10,228 bases of DNA from positions 1 through 10,228 of the forward strand of contig PUKG01000065.1 of the NCBI GenBank assembly GCA_003550445.1, read 5' to 3'. The translations under genes and the position numbers were made by a program. The notes below the pieces were generated by a model. The model had not been told where the DNA came from and ran no database searches. It was given only the letters and a program-made list of their open reading frames with translations. The DNA comes from Halobacteroidaceae bacterium. GTDB lineage: Bacteria; Bacillota; Halanaerobiia; B1SED10-174. How positions within the stretch are numbered: position 1 is the stretch's first letter; each line of letters begins with the position of its first letter. This document shows positions 1-6,043 of this stretch, in pieces.

Positions 1-1
1 A

Positions 2-1054
2 GCTGTTGAAGAGTACGGTGATGACTTTTATATGAATCCGGTAGGAAGCGGTCCCTTTAAATTTGAATATCACGATATTGGGAATGAAATAGTTTTCTCC
101 AGTTTTTCTGATTATCGAAATTTCCGAGATGACATTGAAAACCCTGGGCCTCCACATGTGGATAGGCTTGTTTACTATGCAATTCCCGAAGAAGGAACAA
201 GGGGCTCTGCCCTCTTAACCGGAGAAGTTGATATCATAGAAACTGGAGCAGTAACTGCCCGCCGTCTGGAAGGAATGCCCATGATCTATCAAGTAGATAG
301 CCTTCCAGTTAATATTACCCGGGTTGGTTTTAACCAGCGTAGAGAACCTTTTGATGATGTTACCATGAGAAAAGCCATTGCCTATGCCCTTGATATTGAA
401 GAATTAGGACAATTGGCTTTCTTTGATTATCACACACCCAACTACACCTTTATTCCAACTGGTGTAATGGGCTATAATCCTGCTATTGGGTTTGAATACG
501 GATATTTCCATGATCCGGAAAGAGCCCTTGAACTTTTTGAAGAAGCAGGATATGAGTATGTGGATGGAAGGTTAATGAAAGATGGACAACAGCTTCAGAT
601 TGATCTTCTGACCCACTATGCACACTTTACTGAACAAACTGCCGAAGGGATTCAGGGGCAACTTGCTGATGTTGGAGTTGATGTCAATATCGATCTTATG
701 GATGTTGGAACTTTCTTAGCTCGGGGAAGTGAACCAGATACAAACCAACTTTATTTTATCCGAACCACTTGGGCAGAACCTATTATTTTAAGCAGAATTT
801 TCCTCGACGGTGGTACCTTTGAAAGCTTTGACGATCCTGAGCTAAATGACATGTTGAATGAAGCCGCTTCAATAATGGATTTTGAGGAAAGACAGGTGCT
901 ACTTGATGAAATTAATAAGTATTTGCTTGAAAATGCTTATTCTGTACCTGTTTTCTCTAACGAGGTTATTTTCTATGCTAGAGAATCGGTTGAAGGGTAC
1001 CGAGTTGATTCACAGAACTTTATGGTACTCAACGACATTAGGGTTACAGACTAA
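2..1054 (+). CDS. ABC transporter solute-binding protein, family 5 (oligo/dipeptide type), 5'-truncated by window edge
   Basis: This is the C-terminal 350 or so residues of an extracytoplasmic solute-binding protein that delivers substrate to a DppBC-type ABC importer. The reading frame is open from base 2, so the gene begins upstream of the window; family members are usually 500-600 residues, so about 170-200 residues are missing. Typical SBP_bac_5 features are visible: GSGPFKF close to the left edge, a VDIIETG segment after the GSALLTGE hinge region, VTMRKAIAYALDIEEL for the conserved 'vR.Ai..AiDr..l' block, and a C-terminal YLLENAYSVPVF segment. It ends at TAA 1052-1054. It lies upstream of two permease genes and is probably their binding protein. 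Family-5 proteins bind peptides, but also oligosaccharides, nickel and opines, so the ligand is not assigned. It is clearly different in sequence from the second binding protein at 7949. Confidence 0.93.
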   Translation, partial: AVEEYGDDFYMNPVGSGPFKFEYHDIGNEIVFSSFSDYRNFRDDIENPGPPHVDRLVYYAIPEEGTRGSALLTGEVDIIETGAVTARRLEGMPMIYQVDSLPVNITRVGFNQRREPFDDVTMRKAIAYALDIEELGQLAFFDYHTPNYTFIPTGVMGYNPAIGFEYGYFHDPERALELFEEAGYEYVDGRLMKDGQQLQIDLLTHYAHFTEQTAEGIQGQLADVGVDVNIDLMDVGTFLARGSEPDTNQLYFIRTTWAEPIILSRIFLDGGTFESFDDPELNDMLNEAASIMDFEERQVLLDEINKYLLENAYSVPVFSNEVIFYARESVEGYRVDSQNFMVLNDIRVTD

Positions 1055-1406
1055 TTTAACTTTTGACCGATAAATTAAGTATTTTAAGGCCCCCTTTCCA
1101 GAAATCAAAAAAGGTGAATAACCCGGAAGGCTTTTGAGAGAGGGGGCCTTCCCTCTTTTGATAGAAAAGGGTTTAGTTAACAGGTTATCCCAGTAATTTA
1201 GTGGTCTTTCTATTGATTTTTCTGGTAAAAAGAAAATGGGAAAACTTTGGTGGAAGGGGAAAAAATTTGTAATCCCTCCCTCGATCATTTGCTGTTTTAT
1301 AGACTATTTTAAAAAATCATTATTAAAACAATATTCTCTTTTGCTTGTTTTATTAACTGGAAAAAACAACCACCATTTGAGGCGTTGGGAATTAGGAGGG
1401 ATAGTT
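1055..1406 (+). other. 352-bp gap between binding protein and permease genes
   Basis: No credible gene is seen here. The left third (1086-1160) carries G/C-rich inverted repeats described separately. The remainder (about 1161-1390) is A/T-rich with many T and A runs, and I found no -35/-10 pair at proper spacing that I would call a promoter. An open frame beginning at 1236 runs into the permease, but its extra N-terminus has no family resemblance and no ribosome binding site. The permeases are therefore most simply read through from the upstream gene, with the hairpins lowering their expression relative to the binding protein. Confidence 0.6.
1086..1160 (+). terminator. overlapping inverted repeats; probable leaky terminator or mRNA-stabilising hairpin
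   Basis: Bases 1086-1098 pair with 1138-1150 (perfect 10-bp core AAGGCCCCCT/AGGGGGCCTT, extended by a G-U and two more pairs; loop about 39 nt). A second hairpin uses GGAAGGC at 1125-1131 with GCCTTCC at 1146-1152 and is followed by CTCTTTT, which resembles an intrinsic terminator. The two share bases 1146-1150, so only one can form at a time. A third short option pairs 1137-1144 with 1151-1158. Its place just after a binding-protein gene and before its permeases suits partial termination or 3'-end protection of the binding-protein mRNA. The U tract is short, so full termination is doubtful. Confidence 0.6.
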
Positions 1407-1409
1407 TTG
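1394..1409 (+). promoter_or_regulatory. ribosome binding site that fixes a TTG start
   Basis: AGGAGGG at 1394-1400 lies 6 nt before TTG 1407-1409. It decides the permease start in favour of TTG 1407 over the longer open frame starting at ATG 1236, which lacks such a site and would add 57 residues foreign to the family. Confidence 0.8.
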
Positions 1410-2330
1410 ACTCAATATATTTTAAAGAAATTAATAGTTTTACCTGTTTTACTGTTTTTTATCAGTATGGTTGTTTTTTCAATTCAAGTTCTTGTTCCTG
1501 GAGACCCTATAGAGATTATGTTTTTTGGAGAAGAGCCCTCTCCTGAACTGGTTGCCCGAATTAGGGCAGAAATGGGTTTGGATCGACCTGTATATTCACA
1601 ATTTTTTTCTTTTCTCGGAGGGATTTTTGAGGGGGATTTGGGAACATCTTATAGGAGCCGCCAACCAGTAACCGTTGAAATTGCCGCTCGTTTTCCCAGA
1701 ACCCTACAGCTTGCTATAGTTTCAATAGGAATCTCGGGTGTTTTGGGTATTAGTATGGGAGTTACGGCTGCCTACAAAAAAGATAGTTTTTTTGATCTGT
1801 TTTCAATGGGGTTTGCTCTTATCGGGCTGTCCATGCCAATTTTTTGGTTAGGTATGCTTTTAATTGATATATTTGGAGTTCGGTTGGGGTGGTTTCCTGT
1901 TTTCGGGAGCGGAACCTGGAGGCATTTGGTTATGCCTGCAATGACTCTGGGGTTTATTAATGCAGCGGTTGTTGCACGTATCTCTCGAAGTACTATGCTT
2001 GAAGAATTGAGAAAGGATTATATCCGGACAGCCAGAGCAAAAGGTTTAATAGAAAGGGTTGTTTTGCTTGGACATGCCTTAAAGAATGCTTTCATCCCCA
2101 TTATAACAGTAATGGGATTGAGATTTGGAAATTTGCTCGGTAGTGCCTTTATTACCGAAACGGTTTTTGCCTGGCACGGAATAGGGGAATTAGGGGTAAT
2201 GGCAATTCAGGCCCGGGATTTCCCTGTAGTTCAGGGAGTGGTTCTTACGGTAGCTACTGGATATGTTCTTATTAATACTGGGGTTGATATTATTTATGGT
2301 TTTTTAAACCCCAAAATAAGATTTAGGTAA
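1407..2330 (+). CDS. ABC transporter permease, DppB/OppB type
   Basis: Inner-membrane subunit of a peptide/opine-type ABC importer; with the next gene it would form the translocation channel. From TTG 1407 the product is 307 residues, the usual DppB length. The N-terminal membrane segment (about residues 9-29) is followed by the family signature PGDP at 31-34, then a periplasmic stretch with the RAEMGLDRP block that precedes the BPD_transp_1 core. The cytoplasmic EAA-like coupling loop is DYIRTARAKGL at 204-214, which would contact an ATPase. The C-terminus ends NPKIRFR, as is usual for the family ('DPRIR'). It lies 17 bp before the DppC-type gene. Substrate is unknown, and no ATPase gene is in the window. 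Confidence 0.93.
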   Translation: MTQYILKKLIVLPVLLFFISMVVFSIQVLVPGDPIEIMFFGEEPSPELVARIRAEMGLDRPVYSQFFSFLGGIFEGDLGTSYRSRQPVTVEIAARFPRTLQLAIVSIGISGVLGISMGVTAAYKKDSFFDLFSMGFALIGLSMPIFWLGMLLIDIFGVRLGWFPVFGSGTWRHLVMPAMTLGFINAAVVARISRSTMLEELRKDYIRTARAKGLIERVVLLGHALKNAFIPIITVMGLRFGNLLGSAFITETVFAWHGIGELGVMAIQARDFPVVQGVVLTVATGYVLINTGVDIIYGFLNPKIRFR

Positions 2331-2347
2331 TAGGGGAGGGTGGAGCT

Positions 2348-3229
2348 TTGAATAATGAAAGCAAAGAAAGACAAACCAAAGAAGAACCGCTAACCCGGGG
2401 CTGGCTTTACAGTCTTAGAAAAGTTATTAAACACAAACAGGGTTTGGTGGGCGGAATATTGGTGTTAATAATAGTAATAATGGCAATTTTTGCTCCTTAT
2501 ATTGCTCCCCGAAACCCATATGAAAGAAATGTACCAAGGATGCTCGAAGCACCCTCAGGGGAGCACTGGTTTGGAACTGATATGCAGGGTAGAGACCTCT
2601 TTAGTCAGGTGATATATGGTTCCCGTATTACCTTGGTTGCTGGTCTTGCAAGTGTTTTAATTTCTATGGTACTTGGTGTGATTATTGGTATAATTGCAGG
2701 GTTCCACGGTGGGCGCCTCGATTTATTTATAAGCGCGGTCATTGATTTTTTGTTAAGTTTTCCTACATTGATTCTGGCTTTAATTGTTGTTTCAATTTTG
2801 GGCCCGGGATTAAATAATGCTGTCTTAGCGGTAGGATTCCAGGGGATTCCAATATTTGCAAGGTTTATCCGGGGAGAAGTTATGGTCCAAAAAGAGGTTG
2901 GTTATGTTGAGGGGAGCTTTGCCCTCGGAGCTTCAAAATTCAGGTTGGTTTTTAGGCATATTCTCCCCAATATTATCCCTTCAATTACTGTAATGGCAAC
3001 GCTGGAACTTCCAAGAGTAATCTTAATGCTTGCTGGCCTTGGTTTCATCGGATTGGGAGCTCAACCCCCTGTTCTGGAATGGGGAAGACTTATGGTTTCC
3101 GCTCGTGATTATTTCTTCCTTGCTCCATGGTTGATTAACTTTCCGGGAGTGGCAATAATGATAAGCGTTTTTGGTTTTAACCTTTTAGGGAATGCCCTTC
3201 GGGATGTTTTTGACCCAAGCCTCCAATAA
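2348..3229 (+). CDS. ABC transporter permease, DppC/OppC type
   Basis: Second inner-membrane subunit of the same importer, 293 residues. After a charged cytoplasmic N-terminus of about 30 residues comes a membrane segment at about 33-50 (OppC_N-type domain), then the DppC signature FGTDMQGRD at 75-83 and VIYGSR. The transport core includes the EAA-type loop beginning near GSFALGA (189-195) and running to RHILPN. The C-terminus ends NALRDVFDPSLQ, matching the family's 'G..LRD.LDPrl.r'. The start is TTG 2348, preceded by a purine-rich GGGGAGGG at 2333-2340 (gap about 7 nt); the nearby ATG at 2355 is out of frame. It follows the DppB-type gene by 17 bp, so the two are cotranscribed. Genes for nucleotide-binding subunits, which often follow directly, are absent here: a control region and a different operon come next. 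Confidence 0.94.
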   Translation: MNNESKERQTKEEPLTRGWLYSLRKVIKHKQGLVGGILVLIIVIMAIFAPYIAPRNPYERNVPRMLEAPSGEHWFGTDMQGRDLFSQVIYGSRITLVAGLASVLISMVLGVIIGIIAGFHGGRLDLFISAVIDFLLSFPTLILALIVVSILGPGLNNAVLAVGFQGIPIFARFIRGEVMVQKEVGYVEGSFALGASKFRLVFRHILPNIIPSITVMATLELPRVILMLAGLGFIGLGAQPPVLEWGRLMVSARDYFFLAPWLINFPGVAIMISVFGFNLLGNALRDVFDPSLQ

Positions 3230-3390
3230 GTGAAATGAAAAGAATCCTCTTAAGGGAACCCAAGTATGATTAAAGTTTTTTAATGGTTCCAATTTCCTTG
3301 GGGGTAAAATTTAATTGGGGTTTTTATTAAAGTGGGGATATGTTTCTTGGGGAAAAACTTATTATATGCTGAAAATATAATTATTGTAAT
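3230..3390 (+). other. 3' untranslated region of the first transporter operon
   Basis: About 160 bp with no gene between the DppC-type stop codon and the terminator at 3391. It contains two interleaved short inverted repeats: GGAACC 3255-3260 with GGTTCC 3285-3290, and CCCAAG 3259-3264 with CTTGGG 3297-3302. They overlap at 3259-3260, so they compete. No T tract follows either one directly. The rest is A/T-rich and featureless to me. Confidence 0.45.
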
Positions 3391-3420
3391 TAAGCGGGCT
3401 AAAACCCGCTTATTTTTTTT
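3391..3420 (+). terminator. rho-independent terminator
   Basis: A perfect 8-bp stem, TAAGCGGG (3391-3398) with CCCGCTTA (3405-3412), a 6-nt loop CTAAAA, and eight consecutive T at 3413-3420. This is a textbook intrinsic terminator in the + direction. It closes the upstream transporter operon and insulates the downstream promoter. Confidence 0.93.
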
Positions 3421-3517
3421 GAGGCTTTTCGACCCTATTGTTTTGACCCGAGAAAAACGGCGTTTGTTAATGGAAAAGACCAATTATATAATCTTCTGGG
3501 GAAATAATCAAAATAAT

Positions 3518-3546
3518 TTGCAATCTCTTTTCCCTTCTGATATAAT
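3518..3546 (+). promoter_or_regulatory. sigma-70/sigma-A-type promoter with extended -10
   Basis: TTGCAA (3518-3523) serves as -35, then a 17-bp spacer, then a perfect TATAAT -10 (3541-3546). TG at 3538-3539 one base before the -10 makes an extended -10 element (TGATATAAT). The predicted start is near 3553. It sits between the terminator at 3391-3420 and the first UroD-like gene, with no other gene between, so it should drive the operon starting at 3733. A weaker possible promoter lies upstream (TTGACC 3443-3448, 17 bp, GTTAAT 3466-3471). Confidence 0.85.
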
Positions 3547-3571
3547 AAATCTGATATCTGATATATCAGAA
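3535..3571 (+). promoter_or_regulatory. probable operator: repeated TCTGATAT with a 14-bp palindrome
   Basis: Three direct copies of TCTGATAT begin at 3536, 3550 and 3557 (steps of 14 and 7 bp), with one inverted copy ATATCAGA at 3563-3570. The last two make a perfect 14-bp palindrome TCTGATATATCAGA (3557-3570). The outer copies also form a 9-bp inverted pair, TTCTGATAT 3535-3543 with ATATCAGAA 3563-3571. The cluster covers the -10 element and predicted transcription start, the usual place for a repressor site. No regulator gene is in the window, so the protein is unknown. Confidence 0.65.
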
Positions 3572-3732
3572 AGAAGAGTTTAAATAATCATTAAGCTATA
3601 AAACCAATACTGATAAAGGTTAGCCAGATTTTCTCCCCCTAAAAATTGTTCCAGTTTCCTTATAGGTTTTTTATTTTACCTAAGATGATGGTTTGATAAC
3701 ATTCAAAATTAATTGCCTGAGGAGCTGAAAGA
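3553..3732 (+). other. about 180-nt predicted leader of the UroD-like operon
   Basis: From the predicted start near 3553 to the first ATG is about 180 nt, long for a simple leader. A small imperfect hairpin is possible (CTTATAGGT 3659-3667 with ACCTAAG 3678-3684). I do not recognise a cobalamin, SAM or other known riboswitch, and no terminator-like hairpin with a T tract lies just before the gene. The ribosome binding site AGGAG (3720-3724) is 8 nt before ATG 3733. Confidence 0.4.
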
Positions 3733-4866
3733 ATGACGTCAAGAAGTAGGGTTATTAAAACTTTAAACCACCAGGAACCGGACCGGGTTCCCCTTGATAT
3801 TGGTGGAGCGGAATCCTGCGGAATTACCATTGGAGCTTATAAGAACCTTCTCCATTACCTTGGTATTGAAGAAAAAAACATAGAGTTTGCAGGTTTTGCA
3901 GGAAGAACTGTAAAGGTTTCTGAGCAGGTATTTAAAAAACTAGGCATTGACATAAGGCCCATTTATTTAAAACCGGACCCTGCTTTTAATTTCCAATTAA
4001 AAGAGGACAAAACCGGAACCTGGTATTATGATCAATGGAAAATTAAATGGAGAATGCCCCCAGAGAAAGGGAAATATTTTGATATGGTGGAATTTCCCCT
4101 GGTGGATGGGGACCTGGAAAGTTACAAATGGCCCCAGCCATATCATCCCGACCAGTTTTTGGGTTTAAGAAAAGAAGCTGACAACTATTTGAAGATGGAT
4201 AAATTAGTTGTCTTTTCTTATTCCCCAGGAAACGGTTTCTTTCAAATGGGGGCTCAATTATTTGGGTACAAAAACTGGTTAACATACCTGGTTACAGACA
4301 AAACTCTGGTTAATAATTTCCTGGAACGCTATTTACAGTTCAGGATTGGCTTTTGGGATGGACTATTATCTGCCTGTGGGGATAAACTGGATGTTATTTG
4401 CGAGAAGGATGACCTGGGAACTCAAAATTCTACCTGGATTTCAAAAAAAATGTACAGGGAATTAATCTGGCCTTATCAGGAAAGACTTTACTCTTTTATT
4501 AAAGAAAAAGCGGATGTTAAGATTTTTTTCCATAGCTGCGGTTCGGTTTATGACTTTATTCCGGATTTAATTGAAGCAGGGGTGGATATTTTAAATCCGG
4601 TCCAGGTTAATGCCAAAAATATGGATTCTGCAAAGCTAAAAACGGAATTTGGGGAGGATATTGTGTTCTGGGGAGGGGGCATTGATACACAAAAAGTTTT
4701 ACCTTTTGGGAACAGGCAGGAAATTTTTGCAGAGGTTGAAAGAAGGATAAATGATCTTGCCCCCGGGGGAGGTTTTGTATTTGCAACGGTCCACAACATC
4801 CAGGACGATGTTCCCCCGGAAAATATAGTCGCCATGCTTGAAGCGTTTAATAAATATGGGAAATAA
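3733..4866 (+). CDS. UroD-superfamily protein, MtaA/CmuA-like methyltransferase (paralog 1)
   Basis: Cytoplasmic protein of 377 residues in the uroporphyrinogen decarboxylase superfamily (TIM barrel). The N-terminus MTSRSRVIKTLNHQEPDRVP is typical of the MtaA/MtbA/CmuA-like branch, whose characterised members move methyl groups between a corrinoid and coenzyme M or folate using zinc. Visible motifs: KDDLGTQ at 225-231, and HSCG with His267 and Cys269, which matches the His-X-Cys zinc pair. The C-terminal motif VHNIQDDVPPENI has His354 where MtaA-type enzymes carry a third zinc-ligand Cys, so any metal site would be altered. The substrate-binding Arg-rich N-terminus of haem-pathway HemE is absent, so this is not haem synthesis. 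It is first in the operon. It resembles the next gene closely in these motifs, suggesting tandem duplication. The methyltransferase role is inferred from family; no corrinoid protein is nearby. Confidence 0.88.
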   Translation: MTSRSRVIKTLNHQEPDRVPLDIGGAESCGITIGAYKNLLHYLGIEEKNIEFAGFAGRTVKVSEQVFKKLGIDIRPIYLKPDPAFNFQLKEDKTGTWYYDQWKIKWRMPPEKGKYFDMVEFPLVDGDLESYKWPQPYHPDQFLGLRKEADNYLKMDKLVVFSYSPGNGFFQMGAQLFGYKNWLTYLVTDKTLVNNFLERYLQFRIGFWDGLLSACGDKLDVICEKDDLGTQNSTWISKKMYRELIWPYQERLYSFIKEKADVKIFFHSCGSVYDFIPDLIEAGVDILNPVQVNAKNMDSAKLKTEFGEDIVFWGGGIDTQKVLPFGNRQEIFAEVERRINDLAPGGGFVFATVHNIQDDVPPENIVAMLEAFNKYGK

Positions 4867-4872
4867 ATATTT

Positions 4873-4890
4873 GGGAGGTTGAGTTCTTTG
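4873..4890 (+). promoter_or_regulatory. ribosome binding site deciding a TTG start
   Basis: GGGAGG at 4873-4878 lies 9 nt before TTG 4888. A TTG at 4879 directly abuts the site, and ATG 4897 is 18 nt away with only AGGA beside it, so TTG 4888 fits best. ATG 4897 remains possible, because it aligns with the start of the paralog at 3733 (MTSR). Confidence 0.6.
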
Positions 4891-6030
4891 CAGGAAATGA
4901 CATCGAGACAGAGGGTGCTGGCAGCAATTAACCATAAAGAACCCGATAGAGTTCCAATAGACCTTGGTTCCACAATTAATTCCAGCATTGTTTATGAGGG
5001 TTATTTAAATTTGAGAAAATTTCTTGACCTCCCTGATAAAAAACCAGGCCTTATTGACAGGATGATGAGGGTGGTCAGAGTTGAGGAAGATTTGCTTAAC
5101 AAACTGGACACAGACCTGAGGGGTTTGTTTTTAGGTCCTCATTCAGATATAAAAGAGATTTCAGCGGATGTTTATATAGATGAATGGGGAGTAAAAAGGG
5201 AAAAACGCCCAGGAGTATATTATTATGAACAACTTGGTTTTCCTCTCAGTGGAGATATTACTAAAAAAGATATTCTGGATTATAAATTCCCTGATCCTGA
5301 TGACAAAAATATAACCAAAAACCTGAAATCCCAGGTTGAATCAATAAAAACCCAGGGAGATAAAGCTATAGTTATTACCGTTCCCTCCTGTTGTATCCAC
5401 AAAAGCCAGTATCTCAGGGGTTTTTCCGATTGGTACCTGGATTGTGCTGGTAATCTTGAGGTTTTTGAAACCCTCCTTGATGCAGTTTTCGAGGTTAATT
5501 ACCAGGTAACAAAAAATGTCCTGAAAACCATTGGGAATGATGTGGATATTGTAATGTGCTCAGATGACCTGGGGACACAGCAAAATTTGCAAATATCACC
5601 TGCTTTTTTCCGCAGGGTAATAAAACCAAGGTTTAAAAAGTATTTTGAAATGATCCACAGTCTTGCTCCTGAGAGCAAACTGGCATTTCATACCTGCGGC
5701 AATGTAAGGTCAATAATTGGGGATTTAATTGAAGTTGGAGTGGATATATTAAATCCAGTCCAGGTTTCCGCAAATAAAATGGATTCTAAAGAACTAAAAG
5801 AAGAATTCGGGAAAGAATTGGGATTTTGGGGAGCCATTGACTCCCAATCTGCATTAAGAGGGGATTCAATATCCAAAGTAAGAGAAGAAGTAAAATTAAG
5901 AATTGATGATCTGGCTGCTGGCGGAGGGTATATTTTAGGGGCTGTCCATAATATTCAACCCGATGTTCCTCCCCAAAATATTTACGAAATGTTTTCTTAT
6001 AGTAAAGAATACAGCAGATCAAAAGGATAG
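4888..6030 (+). CDS. UroD-superfamily protein, MtaA/CmuA-like methyltransferase (paralog 2)
   Basis: About 380 residues from TTG 4888 (377 from ATG 4897). It is a paralog of the preceding gene and shares MTSRxRV, NHKEPDRVPIDLG, SDDLGTQ (225-231), DLIEVGVDILNPVQV, and the C-terminal AVHNIQPDVPPQNI. The zinc-type motif is HTCG with His268 and Cys270; His354 again replaces the third-ligand Cys of MtaA-type enzymes. Where paralog 1 has CEKDDLG this one has MCSDDLG. The gene starts 21 bp after paralog 1 ends and is followed 10 bp later by the third UroD-like gene. Two similar but unequal copies side by side could form a heteromer or act on two related substrates; that is inference. Function by family: methyl transfer or a decarboxylation-like reaction in the cytosol, probably on a compound imported by the linked transporter. 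Confidence 0.87.
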   Translation: MQEMTSRQRVLAAINHKEPDRVPIDLGSTINSSIVYEGYLNLRKFLDLPDKKPGLIDRMMRVVRVEEDLLNKLDTDLRGLFLGPHSDIKEISADVYIDEWGVKREKRPGVYYYEQLGFPLSGDITKKDILDYKFPDPDDKNITKNLKSQVESIKTQGDKAIVITVPSCCIHKSQYLRGFSDWYLDCAGNLEVFETLLDAVFEVNYQVTKNVLKTIGNDVDIVMCSDDLGTQQNLQISPAFFRRVIKPRFKKYFEMIHSLAPESKLAFHTCGNVRSIIGDLIEVGVDILNPVQVSANKMDSKELKEEFGKELGFWGAIDSQSALRGDSISKVREEVKLRIDDLAAGGGYILGAVHNIQPDVPPQNIYEMFSYSKEYSRSKG

Positions 6031-6043
6031 GGGGACGCCAATG
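6029..6043 (+). promoter_or_regulatory. ribosome binding site fixing ATG 6041
   Basis: AGGGGGA at 6029-6035, overlapping the stop codon of the previous gene, is 5 nt before ATG 6041. The longer open frame from ATG 5963 would overlap the previous gene by 68 bp and lacks a site, so it is rejected. Confidence 0.75.

Noticed and set aside
1236..1406. N-terminal extension of the first permease from ATG 1236
   Set aside because: The added 57 residues do not belong to the family; AGGAGGG at 1394-1400 points to TTG 1407, which gives the normal length and PGDP at residues 31-34.
3255..3304. Interleaved inverted repeats after the DppC-type gene as a second terminator
   Set aside because: The stems are only 6 bp, loops are long, they compete with each other, and no T tract follows.
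3332..3583. 83-residue open frame in the control region
   Set aside because: It runs across the intrinsic terminator and the promoter/operator, has no ribosome binding site that fits, and its translation resembles no protein family.
4548..4988. Antisense 146-residue open frame, and other antisense frames over the enzyme genes
   Set aside because: They are shadows of well-supported + strand genes, with no ribosome binding sites or family features.
5963..6040. Upstream start for the third UroD-like gene
   Set aside because: It would overlap the preceding gene by 68 bp without a ribosome binding site, while ATG 6041 has AGGGGGA 5 nt upstream.
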